Positions 22,934-31,591 are shown, counted from the first letter of the stretch. The stretch is 35,341 nucleotides of DNA from an uncultured Verrucomicrobia subdivision 3 bacterium (GCA_903835255.1 CAILMI010000045.1:1-35341); one strand, 5' to 3'. The notes: generated by a model from the sequence alone, not told the origin. Made by a program: numbers and translations.

Positions 22934-24565
22934 ATGGAATCAGAATCGCTTAAATTTTTGTTCATTGGAAGTGACGCTCCGTTCGCGCAAGGGCTGGCCG
23001 GACTTTTGGACGGAGTGGGCGAGCTAGTCTCTGCGCCGACGCTGGCGGCCGCCGATTCCCGGCTGACGCGCCCCCCTGGATTGGGAGCCATTTTTTTTGC
23101 CGTGCCGGCGGCGGATAAAGATGCGTTGCTGCAGGTGGCCCTGTTGTCCGTCAAAAACCCGCGTTTGCCCATCTTGGTTTTTGGGCCCCCAGCCGATGAG
23201 TCGTTTGTCGCTGAGATCGTTCGGGCCGGGGCGCAGGATTATCTGGCCCAGGACGCGTTGGAGGCGCACCGGGTGCGTTGCGCCCTCCGCTGCGCGATTG
23301 AGCGCCAGGACGAACGCTCTTCCCTGATTGAGGAAAAGGACAACTATTACGGCGTGTTCGATCATCTCGTGGAGGGCATCTTCCGCACCACACCCGACGG
23401 CGGGTTTTTGCTGGCCAATGTCGCGCTCGCACGTATCTACGGCTATGAATCGCCGGTGGAATTAATGTCGAGCATCACCGACATCGCCCACCGGCTCTAT
23501 GTGGAGCCGGGCCGGCGCCAGGAATTCGTCCAGTTGATGCGGGCCAATGACACGATCATCGCCTTTGAGTCCAAAATCTATCGCAAGGACGAAACCATCA
23601 TCTGGATCTCCGAAAACTGCCGCGCGGTGCGCGATCCCCAAGGCAGCCTCATGTATTATGAGGGAACCGTGGAAGATATTACCGAGCGGAAGCACGCCGA
23701 GGATCAGATCCGGCGGACGACATCGGAACTCTCACGCAGCCGGGAGGAACTGCGGGTTAAAAACCAGATTCTCGAGGGCAACCTCCGCATGGCGCGCGAA
23801 ATCCAGACCGCCATGCTGCCGCAGCAATATCCCGTGTTTCCGCCCCTGATCGCTCCGGAACTCAGCGCTTTTCGGTTCAGTCACCGCTTTCAGCCCGCAG
23901 AGGGCGTCAGCGGGGATTTCTTCAGCGTGTCCGCCCTCTCCGATACCGAGGTGGGTGTTTTTATCTGCGATGTGGCCGGCCATGGCGTGCGCGCCGCGTT
24001 GGTCACCGCCATGATCCGCGCTCTAGCCGAGGAGCTGAAGCCGCTGGCGCGCGATCCAGGCCAGTTCCTGTTTAAATTGAATTCCGACCTGTGCGCCATC
24101 CTGAAAAGCACTGGGTCGCCGATGCTGACGACCGCCTTCTATATCGTGGCCGACTGCCAGACCGGCCGCATGCGTTTTTCCAATGCCGGGCATCCCAAGC
24201 CGCTGCTCGTGCGTCACGCTTCCCGGCGGATCGAACCGCTCGCCAACGATTCCGGGCGCAGCCAGCCGGCGCTGGGGCTCTTTGCCGACCCGCCTCCCTA
24301 CCAGAACACCGAGGTCCTTCTGGCCCCGGGCGATTTTCTGATGCTCTTCACGGACGGTCTCTATGAAGTCCAGGGGACGGATGAGGAGTTGTACACGCAG
24401 CAGCGGCTGATGGTGGATGTTCAGAATCTGTTCGGACTGCCTGCCGGGGTCTTGTTCGACCGGCTGCTGGAGACCATCCGCGCCTTCTCCTTCAACCGGG
24501 AATTTGAGGACGACGTCTGCCTGGTCGGGATGGAGTTTGCGGGTCCGACACAGCCCAAGGTTTGA
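22934..24565 (+). CDS. Pseudo-receiver / PAS / PP2C (RsbU-SpoIIE-type) serine phosphatase
   Basis: The 543-residue protein has three modules. Residues 1-125 fold like a response-regulator receiver (KFLFIGSDAPFAQGLAGLL; PILVFGPP; AGAQDYLAQDAL). However, the strand that should carry the phosphorylated Asp reads LGAIFFAV, and the usual Lys position reads YLAQ, so phosphotransfer is unlikely. About 138-255 is a PAS domain (YYGVFDHLVEGIFRTTPDG to YYEGTVEDITERKHAE). A coiled-coil-like linker leads to a PPM/SpoIIE phosphatase at about 285-535, with GVSGDFF, FICDVAGHGVRAAL, FSNAGHPKPLL and FEDDVCLVGMEF, which retain the metal-binding aspartates. Such proteins usually dephosphorylate anti-sigma-factor antagonists. 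No antagonist or anti-sigma gene is adjacent. A shared hairpin follows the stop codon. Confidence 0.88.
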   Translation: MESESLKFLFIGSDAPFAQGLAGLLDGVGELVSAPTLAAADSRLTRPPGLGAIFFAVPAADKDALLQVALLSVKNPRLPILVFGPPADESFVAEIVRAGAQDYLAQDALEAHRVRCALRCAIERQDERSSLIEEKDNYYGVFDHLVEGIFRTTPDGGFLLANVALARIYGYESPVELMSSITDIAHRLYVEPGRRQEFVQLMRANDTIIAFESKIYRKDETIIWISENCRAVRDPQGSLMYYEGTVEDITERKHAEDQIRRTTSELSRSREELRVKNQILEGNLRMAREIQTAMLPQQYPVFPPLIAPELSAFRFSHRFQPAEGVSGDFFSVSALSDTEVGVFICDVAGHGVRAALVTAMIRALAEELKPLARDPGQFLFKLNSDLCAILKSTGSPMLTTAFYIVADCQTGRMRFSNAGHPKPLLVRHASRRIEPLANDSGRSQPALGLFADPPPYQNTEVLLAPGDFLMLFTDGLYEVQGTDEELYTQQRLMVDVQNLFGLPAGVLFDRLLETIRAFSFNREFEDDVCLVGMEFAGPTQPKV

Positions 24566-24573
24566 CGCGGCAA

Positions 24574-24609
24574 CTCAAAAGCCTCTTCCGGTTGGAAGAG
24601 GCTTTTGAG
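24574..24609. terminator. Bidirectional terminator hairpin between the PP2C gene and typA
   Basis: A perfect 16-base-pair stem (CTCAAAAGCCTCTTCC with GGAAGAGGCTTTTGAG) encloses a 4-base loop. It lies between the convergent phosphatase (stop 24565) and typA (stop 24628) genes. The A4/T4 runs inside the stem make it usable from both strands, although no longer T tract follows. Confidence 0.8.
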
Positions 24610-24627
24610 ATTGAAAGGCGGGAAGGA

Positions 24628-26463
24628 TTATTCCTGAACGAACTTGATCACCCGGGATTTTTCGGAGCGCTTGCGCTTGTTTTCGTCGAGCTCCTTCTTC
24701 CGCAGCCGGAGGTTCTTGGGCGTCGCCTCCACAAACTCGTCCACGTCGATGTATTCCAAGGCGCGCTCCAGCGAGAGTTTCATGGGGGGCGCGAGCTGGA
24801 CGCCTTTGCCGTCGCCCTGGGACCGCATATTGGTCAGGCGCTTTTCCTTTACCGGGTTGACGGGGATGTCGTTCTCGCGGGTGTTTTCGCCCACAATCAT
24901 GCCGATGTAGACCTGTTCTCCCGGTTCCACCATCAGGCGGCCGCGTTCCTGCACCATGTTGAGGGCGTAACTGGTGGCCTCGCCGGAGTCCATCGACACG
25001 AGCGAGCCGTTTTTGCGGGCGGCGATCTCGCCGGAGTCCGGACCGTATTCGTGGAACAGATGGCTCATCACGCCCATGCCCTTGGTCGAATTGACGAGGT
25101 CGGTCTCAAACCCGATCAGGCCGCGCATCGGTACGAGCGCCTCCACGGAGACTTGAGTTCCCACATGGTTCATATTGGTGATCTGCGCCTTGCGGTTCGC
25201 CAGATTCTCCATGATGGATCCTAGGTTCTCGCTGGGAATTTCCACAAACAATTTCTCAATCGGTTCGAGCAGGCTGCCGTCGGGTGCTTTTTTCCAGAGC
25301 ACTTCCGGACGGGACACTAGGACTTCGTAGCCTTCCCGCCGCATCTGTTCCACCAGAATCGCAATCTGCATCTCGCCGCGGCCGCTGACCGCGAACACCT
25401 TGGGATCGGAGGTCTGGGCGATGCGAAGGGCTACGTTGGTGCGGATTTCCTTGACCAGACGGTCCCAGATGTGGCGAGCGGTCACCAGCTTGCCGTCCTG
25501 CCCGGCGAGCGGCCCGTCATTCACGGCAAATTCCATCTGGATCGTCGGCGGATCAATCGGGATATAGGGCAGGGCGGTCCGCGCCTCGGAATCGCAAATC
25601 GTTTCGCCAATGAACACCTCCTCAAACCCGGCCAGTCCCACGATGTCGCCGGCATGCGCCTCCTGGATTTCGATGCGCTTCATGCCCTCGAAATGATAGA
25701 TCATCGTGATCTTGTTCTTAGTGATCTTGCCGTTGCCGTGGCGGCAGATGGCGGGGTCGCCCACCTTCACCTTGCCCTCCACGATTTTGCCAAACGCAAT
25801 CCGGCCCACGTAGTCGTTGTAGTCGAGGTTGGAAACCAGCACTTGAAAGCCGTCGCCCGCCTTGGCCCGCGGGGAGGGGATATACTTCACGATCGCGTCG
25901 AACAGCGGTTCCATCGTACCGCTGACGTGCTCGAGCTCGGTCTTGGCGTAGCCCTGCTTGGCGGAGGCGTAGATGAACGGGAAATCCAGCTGCTCGTCAG
26001 TGGCGTTGAGTGAAACGAATAGTTCAAACACGAGGTCCAAAACTTTTTTGGGGTTGGCGTTCTCGCGGTCAATCTTGTTGATGACCACGATCGGCTTGGC
26101 GCCGGCCTCGAGCGCCTTGCGCAGCACAAAGCGCGTCTGCGCCTGCGGGCCCTCGGCGGAATCCACCACCAGCAGCACGCCGTCAATCATGTTCATGATC
26201 CGCTCCACTTCGCCGCCAAAGTCGGCGTGTCCGGGCGTGTCCACGATGTTGATGCTGTAATCCTTATATTTGAAGGCGGCGTTCTTGGCGCGGATGGTGA
26301 TGCCCTTTTCCTTCTCCAGATCCATCGAGTCCATCAGGCGCTCTTCCTTGGATTCGTGCTGGTTTTCGCGGAAGGTGCCGGACTGTTTGAGCAGACAATC
26401 CACCAGCGTGGTTTTGCCGTGGTCGACGTGCGCGATGATGGCGATGTTTCGTATGTGCAACAT
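24628..26463 (-). CDS. typA: Ribosome-associated GTPase TypA/BipA
   Basis: TypA is a translational GTPase of the EF-G type that aids 50S assembly and stress or cold adaptation. The 611-residue length matches the family. G1 is AHVDHGKT (11-18), G2 GITI (54-57), G3 DTPGH (75-79) and G4 NKID (129-132). Then come a beta-barrel domain and EF-G-like domains III and V, with the BipA-specific C-terminal region (AYSL-type segment [44 protein letters not shown]). The C-terminus is Lys/Arg-rich. The ATG at 26463 has no Shine-Dalgarno sequence. It is divergent from aroC across about 300 bases. Confidence 0.97.
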   Translation of the reverse strand: MLHIRNIAIIAHVDHGKTTLVDCLLKQSGTFRENQHESKEERLMDSMDLEKEKGITIRAKNAAFKYKDYSINIVDTPGHADFGGEVERIMNMIDGVLLVVDSAEGPQAQTRFVLRKALEAGAKPIVVINKIDRENANPKKVLDLVFELFVSLNATDEQLDFPFIYASAKQGYAKTELEHVSGTMEPLFDAIVKYIPSPRAKAGDGFQVLVSNLDYNDYVGRIAFGKIVEGKVKVGDPAICRHGNGKITKNKITMIYHFEGMKRIEIQEAHAGDIVGLAGFEEVFIGETICDSEARTALPYIPIDPPTIQMEFAVNDGPLAGQDGKLVTARHIWDRLVKEIRTNVALRIAQTSDPKVFAVSGRGEMQIAILVEQMRREGYEVLVSRPEVLWKKAPDGSLLEPIEKLFVEIPSENLGSIMENLANRKAQITNMNHVGTQVSVEALVPMRGLIGFETDLVNSTKGMGVMSHLFHEYGPDSGEIAARKNGSLVSMDSGEATSYALNMVQERGRLMVEPGEQVYIGMIVGENTRENDIPVNPVKEKRLTNMRSQGDGKGVQLAPPMKLSLERALEYIDVDEFVEATPKNLRLRKKELDENKRKRSEKSRVIKFVQE

Positions 26464-26762
26464 AGATTCTAAAATAGTCGAACATCATGCCTTTTATGCC
26501 GCCAAGGTCAAGCCGCGTGTTGCAGGAATCATTCGGCGGCGCATTGCGGGCTGGCCGGCGGGGCATCCTCCGCGTGCCGGACGGATTTTTTCTGGGGGGA
26601 AAGCGAATAGGCGGTCGAGACCTTCCGGGCAATTCTAATTTTGCCGAGGGCAAGGGCGGCTCGGCCCGGCGCAGTGGGTTCTTGGCTCCGCGCTGCGGAT
26701 GAGGCCCCGCCATCCTTCACGCCGCATTTGACCGCACGCCGTTTTTTTTGCACACTGCACCC
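26464..26762. other. Divergent intergenic region typA-aroC
   Basis: About 300 bases between two genes transcribed away from each other; both promoters should be here. I see no further gene, RNA or strong hairpin. The open frames crossing it are overlaps of neighbouring genes in other frames. Confidence 0.4.
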
Positions 26763-27845
26763 ATGGCAAGCAGCTTTGGTCAGTTGTTCCGCATTACCAC
26801 CTGGGGCGAATCGCATGGCGGTGGCGTGGGCGTGGTCGTGGACGGCTGTCCGCCCCGCCTCAAACTTTCCGAGGCCGACCTTCAGCCCGACCTCGACCGG
26901 CGCCGGCCCGGCCAGTCCAAAATCGTCACCCCGCGCAAGGAATCGGACACGATTCAAATCCTCTCCGGGATTTCCTCGACCGGCCTGACGCTCGGCACAC
27001 CCATTTCCATGTGGGTTAAAAACGAGGACCAGCGTTCCGAGGCTTACAGCGAGATGAAGGACAAGTTCCGCCCGTCGCATGCGGACTTCACCTATGCGGC
27101 CAAATACGGCATCCGCGCCTGGCAGGGCGGGGGGCGGGCCAGCGCGCGGGAGACAGTGGGCCGGGTGGCCGCCGGCGCGATTGCTAAGAAGATTTTGCGC
27201 GAGCAGTTCGGCGTGGAAATCCTCGCCTACGTCAAGCAGGTCCAGAAAATCATCGGCACCGTGAATCCCGACAAGGTCCGTTTCAAGGACGTCGAGGCGA
27301 ACATCGTCCGCTGCCCTGACGCGACCGCGGCGGCGCGCATGATCCGGCTGATCGAGAAGATGCGCCGGGAAGGCAACACCGTCGGCGGCATCGTGGAGGG
27401 CATCGCCCGTGGCGTGCCGGCCGGCTGGGGCGAGCCGGTGTTTGACAAGCTGGAGGCCGACCTGGCTAAGGCGATGTTGAGCCTGCCCGCATCCAAGGCG
27501 TTTGAGGTCGGATCCGGCTTCGGTGGGATTTTGCTGACCGGCCGCGAGCACAACGATGCCTTCCGCGCGCGCGCCGGCAAAGTCTTCACTCCCACGAACC
27601 GTTCCGGCGGCATCCAGGGCGGCATCTCCAACGGCGAAACCCTATTTTTCCGGACCGCGTTCAAGCCCGTTGCCACCGTCATGCACGAGCAGGACACGGT
27701 GGACGAATCCTTTCACAACACCACGCTCAAGGGCCGCGGCCGGCACGATCCCTGCGTGTTGCCGCGCGCCGTGCCGATGGTCGAGGCGATGACCGCGCTT
27801 GTCCTGGTAGATCATGCGTTGCGGCATCGCGCGCAGTGCGGGTGA
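26763..27845 (+). CDS. aroC: Chorismate synthase
   Basis: AroC converts EPSP to chorismate, the last step of the shikimate pathway, using reduced FMN. The 360-residue protein shows the three family signatures. These are [17 protein letters not shown] near the start, a central [22 protein letters not shown], and the C-terminal [19 protein letters not shown]. The FMN/substrate segment [14 protein letters not shown] is also present. The start is taken at ATG 26763, where homology begins; an upstream start at 26748 would add five residues. It feeds the PheA reaction encoded at 14832-15899, but the genes are not linked. The stop codon lies within a 13-base tandem duplication. Confidence 0.97.
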   Translation: MASSFGQLFRITTWGESHGGGVGVVVDGCPPRLKLSEADLQPDLDRRRPGQSKIVTPRKESDTIQILSGISSTGLTLGTPISMWVKNEDQRSEAYSEMKDKFRPSHADFTYAAKYGIRAWQGGGRASARETVGRVAAGAIAKKILREQFGVEILAYVKQVQKIIGTVNPDKVRFKDVEANIVRCPDATAAARMIRLIEKMRREGNTVGGIVEGIARGVPAGWGEPVFDKLEADLAKAMLSLPASKAFEVGSGFGGILLTGREHNDAFRARAGKVFTPTNRSGGIQGGISNGETLFFRTAFKPVATVMHEQDTVDESFHNTTLKGRGRHDPCVLPRAVPMVEAMTALVLVDHALRHRAQCG

Positions 27846-27865
27846 GCGGCGCGGGTGAGCGGCGC
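27840..27865 (+). repeat. 13-base tandem duplication at the aroC stop codon
   Basis: GGGTGAGCGGCGC occurs twice in direct succession (27840-27852 and 27853-27865). The aroC TGA at 27843-27845 is inside the first copy. This looks like replication slippage and leaves the protein end unchanged. A bulged hairpin built on GTCCGG...CGA / TCGCCGGAC follows within about 30 bases and might end the aroC transcript. Confidence 0.7.
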
Positions 27866-27995
27866 GGAGGGTCCGGGGCGATCTCAGGTCGCCGGACGGA
27901 GACGCAGTCGGGCGGCCGAATCGGTGGGGGATTAATTTAAAAATCGTGTTCGGAGGTTTTGGGTGGCAATTCTTGGGTGGGGATTGGAAAATATT

Positions 27996-29408
27996 ATGGC
28001 CGAAAAAAATATAAGTGAAATCGCGCGGGATGCCCGGACCCTTTACAGTAAGGGGGTGGAGGCGGCGCAGCGGGAAAACACCGACTACGCCATTGCCCTC
28101 TTTAATCAGGTCTTGGAAAAGGAGCCCGCCTTTTACGAATGCCGCCAGGCCCTGCGCACGGCTCAGTTCAAAAAAGCCGGCGGCGGCGGCACTGGTTTTT
28201 TTAAAAAAATGCTGAGCGGCGCGGGTTCCTCCCCGCAGATTGCTAAGGCCAGAATGGTGCTGGGCAAAAACCCAGGCGAGGCTCTGGTCATCGCCGAGCA
28301 GATTCTCAACGTCGACCCGAACAATGCCACCGCCCACCGCATCGTTGTCGATGCCGCGCGCGCCCTGGAACTGCCGCGCACGGCGGTCCTGTCCTACGAA
28401 ACCCTCGTCCGGCAGGCGCCCAAGGACCGGGATCTGGCGATTGATTTCGCTCAGGCGCTGGCGGCGGCGGGGGACATCAGCGAGGGGGAGCACAATCGCG
28501 GCGAAAAAATCCTCATGGAACTGCTGCGCGAGAATCCGCACGACAGCGATCTGGGCAAGGCGCTCAAAAACTTGTCTGCGCGCAAAACCATGGATGAGGG
28601 CGGCTATGGCGCGCTCGAGGGCGGCGAGGGGTCGTACCGCGATATCCTCAAGGACAAAAAGGAGTCGGCCTCGCTGGAGCAGGAAAAGCGGGTTGTGAAG
28701 ACGGAGGACGTCACCGAGCGGCTGATCGCCGAATACGAGGCGCGGCTGGAATCCGAATCCGGCAATCTCAAGCTGGTGCGATCGCTGGCGGAATTGTACA
28801 CGCAGAAAAAACAGTTCGCCCGCGCGCTGGAATATTACGATCGCATCAAACAGTCCGGCATGGGCCTGGACCCCTCGCTCGACACCGCCATCGCGAACAC
28901 CTTGGTTCGCCGATTTGATCATCAGATCGCCGAGTTGAACCCGTCCGACGCCGGTCACGCAGAGCGGGTGGCGGCCCTGCAGGCGGAGAAACTCGCGTTT
29001 CAACTGGAGGAATGCCAGAAGCGGGTGGAGAAATTCCCCACCGACCTCGCTATCCGGTTTGAGATGGGGGCGCTGCATTTCCAGGCCGGAAAAATCGGCG
29101 AGGCGATCCAGGAATTTCAGAAGGCGCAGGGCAATCCCCACAAGCGCATCGCCGCGATGGGCTACCTCGCGCACTGTTACGCCCGCCGCAAGATGTTCGA
29201 CCTAGCGGCGCGCACTCTGCAAAATGCCATCAAGGAAAAACCCGTCTTCGACGATGAGAAAAAAGAGCTGACCTATCAGCTCGGCTGCGTGCTGGAAAAC
29301 ATGGCCAAGAAAGAGGAAGCCATGGAACAGTTCAAGCTCATCTACGAGATGGATATCGGCTACAAGGATGTCGCCGCCAAGGTGGATGCCTTTTACGCGG
29401 CTCAGTGA
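27996..29408 (+). CDS. Tetratricopeptide-repeat protein of unknown function
   Basis: The product of about 470 residues is built mostly of TPR-like helical pairs. Examples are ARTLYSKGVEAAQRENTDYA and ALFNQVLEKEPAF near the start, ALVIAEQILNVDPNNATAH, SLAELYTQKKQFARALEYYD, EMGALHFQAGKIGEAIQEFQ and YQLGCVLENMAKKEEAMEQF at the end. A Gly-rich hinge (KKAGGGGTGFFKKM) at about 56-70 and a charged, Gly/Glu-rich linker at about 190-230 break the array into two solenoids. There is no signal peptide, so it is probably cytoplasmic and acts as a protein-interaction scaffold. The ATG at 27996 is preferred over the GTG at 27963. It is downstream of aroC with about 150 bases between; no functional link is evident. 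Confidence 0.88.
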   Translation: MAEKNISEIARDARTLYSKGVEAAQRENTDYAIALFNQVLEKEPAFYECRQALRTAQFKKAGGGGTGFFKKMLSGAGSSPQIAKARMVLGKNPGEALVIAEQILNVDPNNATAHRIVVDAARALELPRTAVLSYETLVRQAPKDRDLAIDFAQALAAAGDISEGEHNRGEKILMELLRENPHDSDLGKALKNLSARKTMDEGGYGALEGGEGSYRDILKDKKESASLEQEKRVVKTEDVTERLIAEYEARLESESGNLKLVRSLAELYTQKKQFARALEYYDRIKQSGMGLDPSLDTAIANTLVRRFDHQIAELNPSDAGHAERVAALQAEKLAFQLEECQKRVEKFPTDLAIRFEMGALHFQAGKIGEAIQEFQKAQGNPHKRIAAMGYLAHCYARRKMFDLAARTLQNAIKEKPVFDDEKKELTYQLGCVLENMAKKEEAMEQFKLIYEMDIGYKDVAAKVDAFYAAQ

Positions 29409-29676
29409 CCCTGCGCCTCCAGTGAGTCTTTCCATTGGCACGGGCAATCCCCCCGTCGCGCACTCCGACTTCCCTGTGTCGGCGTTGACAGCAAAGCGCG
29501 GATGGCGCCCGCGCTGCGCTCAATGGCCTGATTCGCCTTGAGGTGCTGTGATAAATCCGAACTCCGAAATAGGAGTTTGCGTCAGGGTGATAGGGTCAGC
29601 GCTGCGATGACCACGCTCGCGCCATGCAGGCCCAGTAAAAGACATGGCTTCCGATCTTGGCTCGCAGGGTTACTCC

Positions 29677-29732
29677 TGACCCTCCCCCCCCGCTAATGTT
29701 TTCGCGTGGCAAGGGAGGGCCTGCGCGAGATT
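29677..29732. repeat. Palindromic intergenic repeat, copy 1
   Basis: About 55 bases running from TGACCCTCCCC through GCTAATGTTTTCGCGTGGCA to GCCTGCGCGAGAT. The ends CCCTCCC and GGGAGGG can pair. It is nearly identical to copy 2 at 29876-29929, differing by a few C or G counts in the homopolymer runs and one T/C change. Confidence 0.75.
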
Positions 29733-29830
29733 GTGGCCTGCCTTGTTTGGCCGGTGAAAGGTGTTCATTTCAAACTCAATTCTTGTGTTGAGCTTGGAAT
29801 GAAGTGACGTGGTTCGATTGCCTTTTCTCC

Positions 29831-29858
29831 CTCTCTTCCATGAAAATGGAGGAGAGGG
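29831..29858. repeat. Hairpin with one wobble pair
   Basis: CCCTCTCTTCCAT and ATGGAGGAGAGGG pair around a short AAA-rich loop, with one G-T wobble. It lies between the two palindromic repeat copies and may be part of one composite element. Confidence 0.6.
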
Positions 29859-29875
29859 CCGGGGAGAGGAGGCGC

Positions 29876-29929
29876 TGACCCTCCCCCCGCTAATGCTTTC
29901 GCGTGGCAAGGGGAGGGCCTGCGCGAGAT
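29876..29929. repeat. Palindromic intergenic repeat, copy 2
   Basis: This is the second copy of the element at 29677-29732, in the same orientation, with the core GCTAATGCTTTCGCGTGGCA and the same pairing ends. It ends about 12 bases before the stop codon of the minus-strand DUF5069 gene and might affect that transcript's 3' end. Confidence 0.75.
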
Positions 29930-29940
29930 CGGATTCCGGG

Positions 29941-30366
29941 TTAAATCCGTTTTTCGTCGGCGTCCAACATGTCCACGAAGCAGCGAATGTCGGCGCGATC
30001 CCCGAGGCCGGCCTGTTGTTTGCGCATCTCCAGCCGTTCCACCGCAGTGGCATCCTCCGCTTGCGGACGGCTCAGAAGATCCTTCCAGCTGGCCTCCTTT
30101 TCAGCCGAGGTTTTCTTCACGTTCTGGCGCATCCAGTCGCAAACCTCGCCGTCAGTGACGGACTTTTTCACAACTGCCACGAAGGCCTCGTGGGTGAGGC
30201 CAGCGGCCTTCAGCCACATCCCGTCAAACCCTTTGCCGAGATTTTCCTGGTAGTCGGCGTGGAGTTTGCCGGCCAGATGCAGTCGGATCTTGTCAATGTA
30301 GCGGGGCAAGTAATGCCAGCCATCCATGGTTTCACGCGGGCTGCGGGGATATATTAATTCGCTCAC
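29941..30366 (-). CDS. DUF5069-family protein
   Basis: The conserved core reads YPRSPRETMDGWHYLPRYID, then KIRLHLAGKLHADY, LGKGFDGMWLKAAG, and a later TDGEVCDWMRQNV. These fit the small DUF5069 family, whose function is unknown to me. A GTG at 30366 is chosen because the family motif begins a few residues later, giving 141 residues. An in-frame TTG at 30468 would add 34 residues including a hydrophobic segment (SILALLLAWLGSAAVLAGSF) that could be a membrane anchor or signal peptide, but the known core appears cytoplasmic. It is divergent from the alpha/beta hydrolase. The C-terminal 40 residues are charged and end in DEKRI. Confidence 0.75.
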   Translation of the reverse strand: MSELIYPRSPRETMDGWHYLPRYIDKIRLHLAGKLHADYQENLGKGFDGMWLKAAGLTHEAFVAVVKKSVTDGEVCDWMRQNVKKTSAEKEASWKDLLSRPQAEDATAVERLEMRKQQAGLGDRADIRCFVDMLDADEKRI

Positions 30367-30532
30367 CCGCTCAAGATGCGGTCGGCCAGCAGGCGCCGCA
30401 ATCAAAAAGGAGCCAGCCAGCACCGCCGCAGACCCAAGCCAAGCCAGGAGAAGAGCTAGGATGGACAAGTCGCCGCCGGAATCCTAAATTGAAACATCGA
30501 CGAAAACGCAAATTTGTAATTTTACCTGTGGC

Positions 30533-31300
30533 ATGAGATTTCAACGTGATTTTGTTTCTGTGAATCAGATTCGCTGTGCGGTTTTAAGCGCCGGCAGCGG
30601 CACTCCGTTGCTGTTTTTACACGGCGGCGGCACCTGGCATGGCTTCGATTTCGCCCTCCCTTGGGCCGCCACCCATCGTCTCCTGATCCCCTTGCATCCG
30701 GGCTGGGGCGATTCCGGCGATGACCCGGCGATGACCTCGATCCAGGATTACGTCCTGCATTATCTGGAGTTTCTAGATCAGCTGGGGCTGCCGGAAGTGG
30801 ATCTGGTCGGCTTCTCGATGGGAGGCCGAATGGCCGCGCAGTTCGCCGCGCAGCACCGCTCCCGCGTCCGCCGGCTTGTGCTCGTCGCGCCCGCCGGCCT
30901 CAACGCGCCCGGCCATCCGCTCGCGGATCTCTCCAAGGTTCCTCCCGATCAGATCCTGGGTTACCTCACCGAAAATCCCGCGCGAATTCTGGCGCAGGCC
31001 ACGCAGGCTCCGGATCCGCGCGAGGGGCAAAGCTTCGGCCGTTTGCTTCCGGACCTGCTCGATCGCAAGTTCGCCCGCTGGCTGCATCGCCTGAACCAGC
31101 CCTCGATGCTGGTGTGGGGTGAAAAGGATCGCATCACTCCCCTCCAGCAGGCGGATGAGTGGCTGCGCTATGTGCCGGGCCTGCAATTGCATCGGGTTCC
31201 CAACGCCGGTCATCTGGTGTTGGATGAGATGCCCCAAGCGGTCAAGGCTATCGGCAATTTTCTCACTCGCCCGGAAGCCGGCTATGGCAGTCCCACTTAA
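30533..31300 (+). CDS. Alpha/beta-fold hydrolase
   Basis: The 255-residue protein has the classical alpha/beta hydrolase arrangement: PLLFLHGGGTWHGFDF for the oxyanion loop, nucleophile elbow VGFSMGGRM with Ser95, the acid in VWGEKDRITP (Asp199) and the base in VPNAGHLVLDEMP (His227). The cap region is short. The substrate cannot be read from sequence; esterase, lactonase or C-C hydrolase activities all occur in this family. It starts at ATG 30533 without a Shine-Dalgarno sequence, is divergent from the DUF5069 gene, and is followed by a repeat-rich gap. No signal peptide is seen. Confidence 0.92.
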   Translation: MRFQRDFVSVNQIRCAVLSAGSGTPLLFLHGGGTWHGFDFALPWAATHRLLIPLHPGWGDSGDDPAMTSIQDYVLHYLEFLDQLGLPEVDLVGFSMGGRMAAQFAAQHRSRVRRLVLVAPAGLNAPGHPLADLSKVPPDQILGYLTENPARILAQATQAPDPREGQSFGRLLPDLLDRKFARWLHRLNQPSMLVWGEKDRITPLQQADEWLRYVPGLQLHRVPNAGHLVLDEMPQAVKAIGNFLTRPEAGYGSPT

Positions 31301-31313
31301 CCTTGGGACAGTG

Positions 31314-31352
31314 GCGGGTAGGGCGGGCAGTCCCTTGCCCGCCGCGGCTGCC
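31314..31352. repeat. GC-rich intergenic repeat, copy 1
   Basis: The unit runs from GCGGGTAGGGCGGGCAGTCC to the CTGCC at 31352. GGCGGGCA (31322-31329) pairs perfectly with TGCCCGCC (31336-31343). It aligns without gaps to copy 2 at 31553-31591 with a handful of substitutions. Confidence 0.7.
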
Positions 31353-31379
31353 AACCCGCGTTTTCTTATACCCCGGGGC

Positions 31380-31401
31380 GGCGCGCACGGAGTGACGCGC
31401 C
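31380..31401. repeat. Hairpin GGCGCG/CGCGCC
   Basis: GGCGCG (31380-31385) pairs with CGCGCC (31396-31401) around a 10-base loop (CACGGAGTGA). The pattern recalls extragenic palindromes I associate with Verrucomicrobiota; that recollection is unverified. Confidence 0.5.
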
Positions 31402-31552
31402 CTACCTAGCAGCGATTCAGCGTGGGCGGTAGCCGGTCCTTGGGTCGGTAAATTCGGATCCAGGCATCCTTCATCCACCCGAATGTATCCGGTCTGCTCT
31501 GGCTACTGAAGCCGGGGTAATAACAAAGCGATCCGCTTGCGCAAAAAAGTCC

Positions 31553-31591
31553 GCGGGTAGGGCAGGCAGTCCTCGGCCCGCCGCCGTTGCC
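31553..31591. repeat. GC-rich intergenic repeat, copy 2
   Basis: This is the second copy of the element at 31314-31352, same orientation, about 240 bases downstream. The hairpin arms are less perfect than in copy 1, consistent with drift. Confidence 0.7.

Larger units (their letters stand above)
29409..29940. other. Gene-free region with interspersed repeats
   Basis: No gene is supported between the TPR gene and the convergent DUF5069 gene. The region holds a pair of similar palindromic repeats of about 55 bases (29677-29732 and 29876-29929) and a third hairpin at about 29831-29858. A short hairpin AACTCC/GGAGTT lies near 29560-29580. Translated frames here are Pro/Arg/Ser-rich, as expected of repeats. 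Confidence 0.55.

Noticed and set aside
27642-29174. 510-codon minus-strand frame opposite the TPR gene and aroC end
   Set aside because: It crosses two real genes on the plus strand and reads as low-complexity antisense translation.
29537-29640. Hairpin region after the TPR gene considered as a small RNA
   Set aside because: Only one short stem (AACTCC/GGAGTT) is visible, with no promoter or terminator.
29670-30053. Minus-strand ORF across the palindromic repeats
   Set aside because: It consists mainly of translated repeat copies and the 3' part of the DUF5069 gene in another frame.
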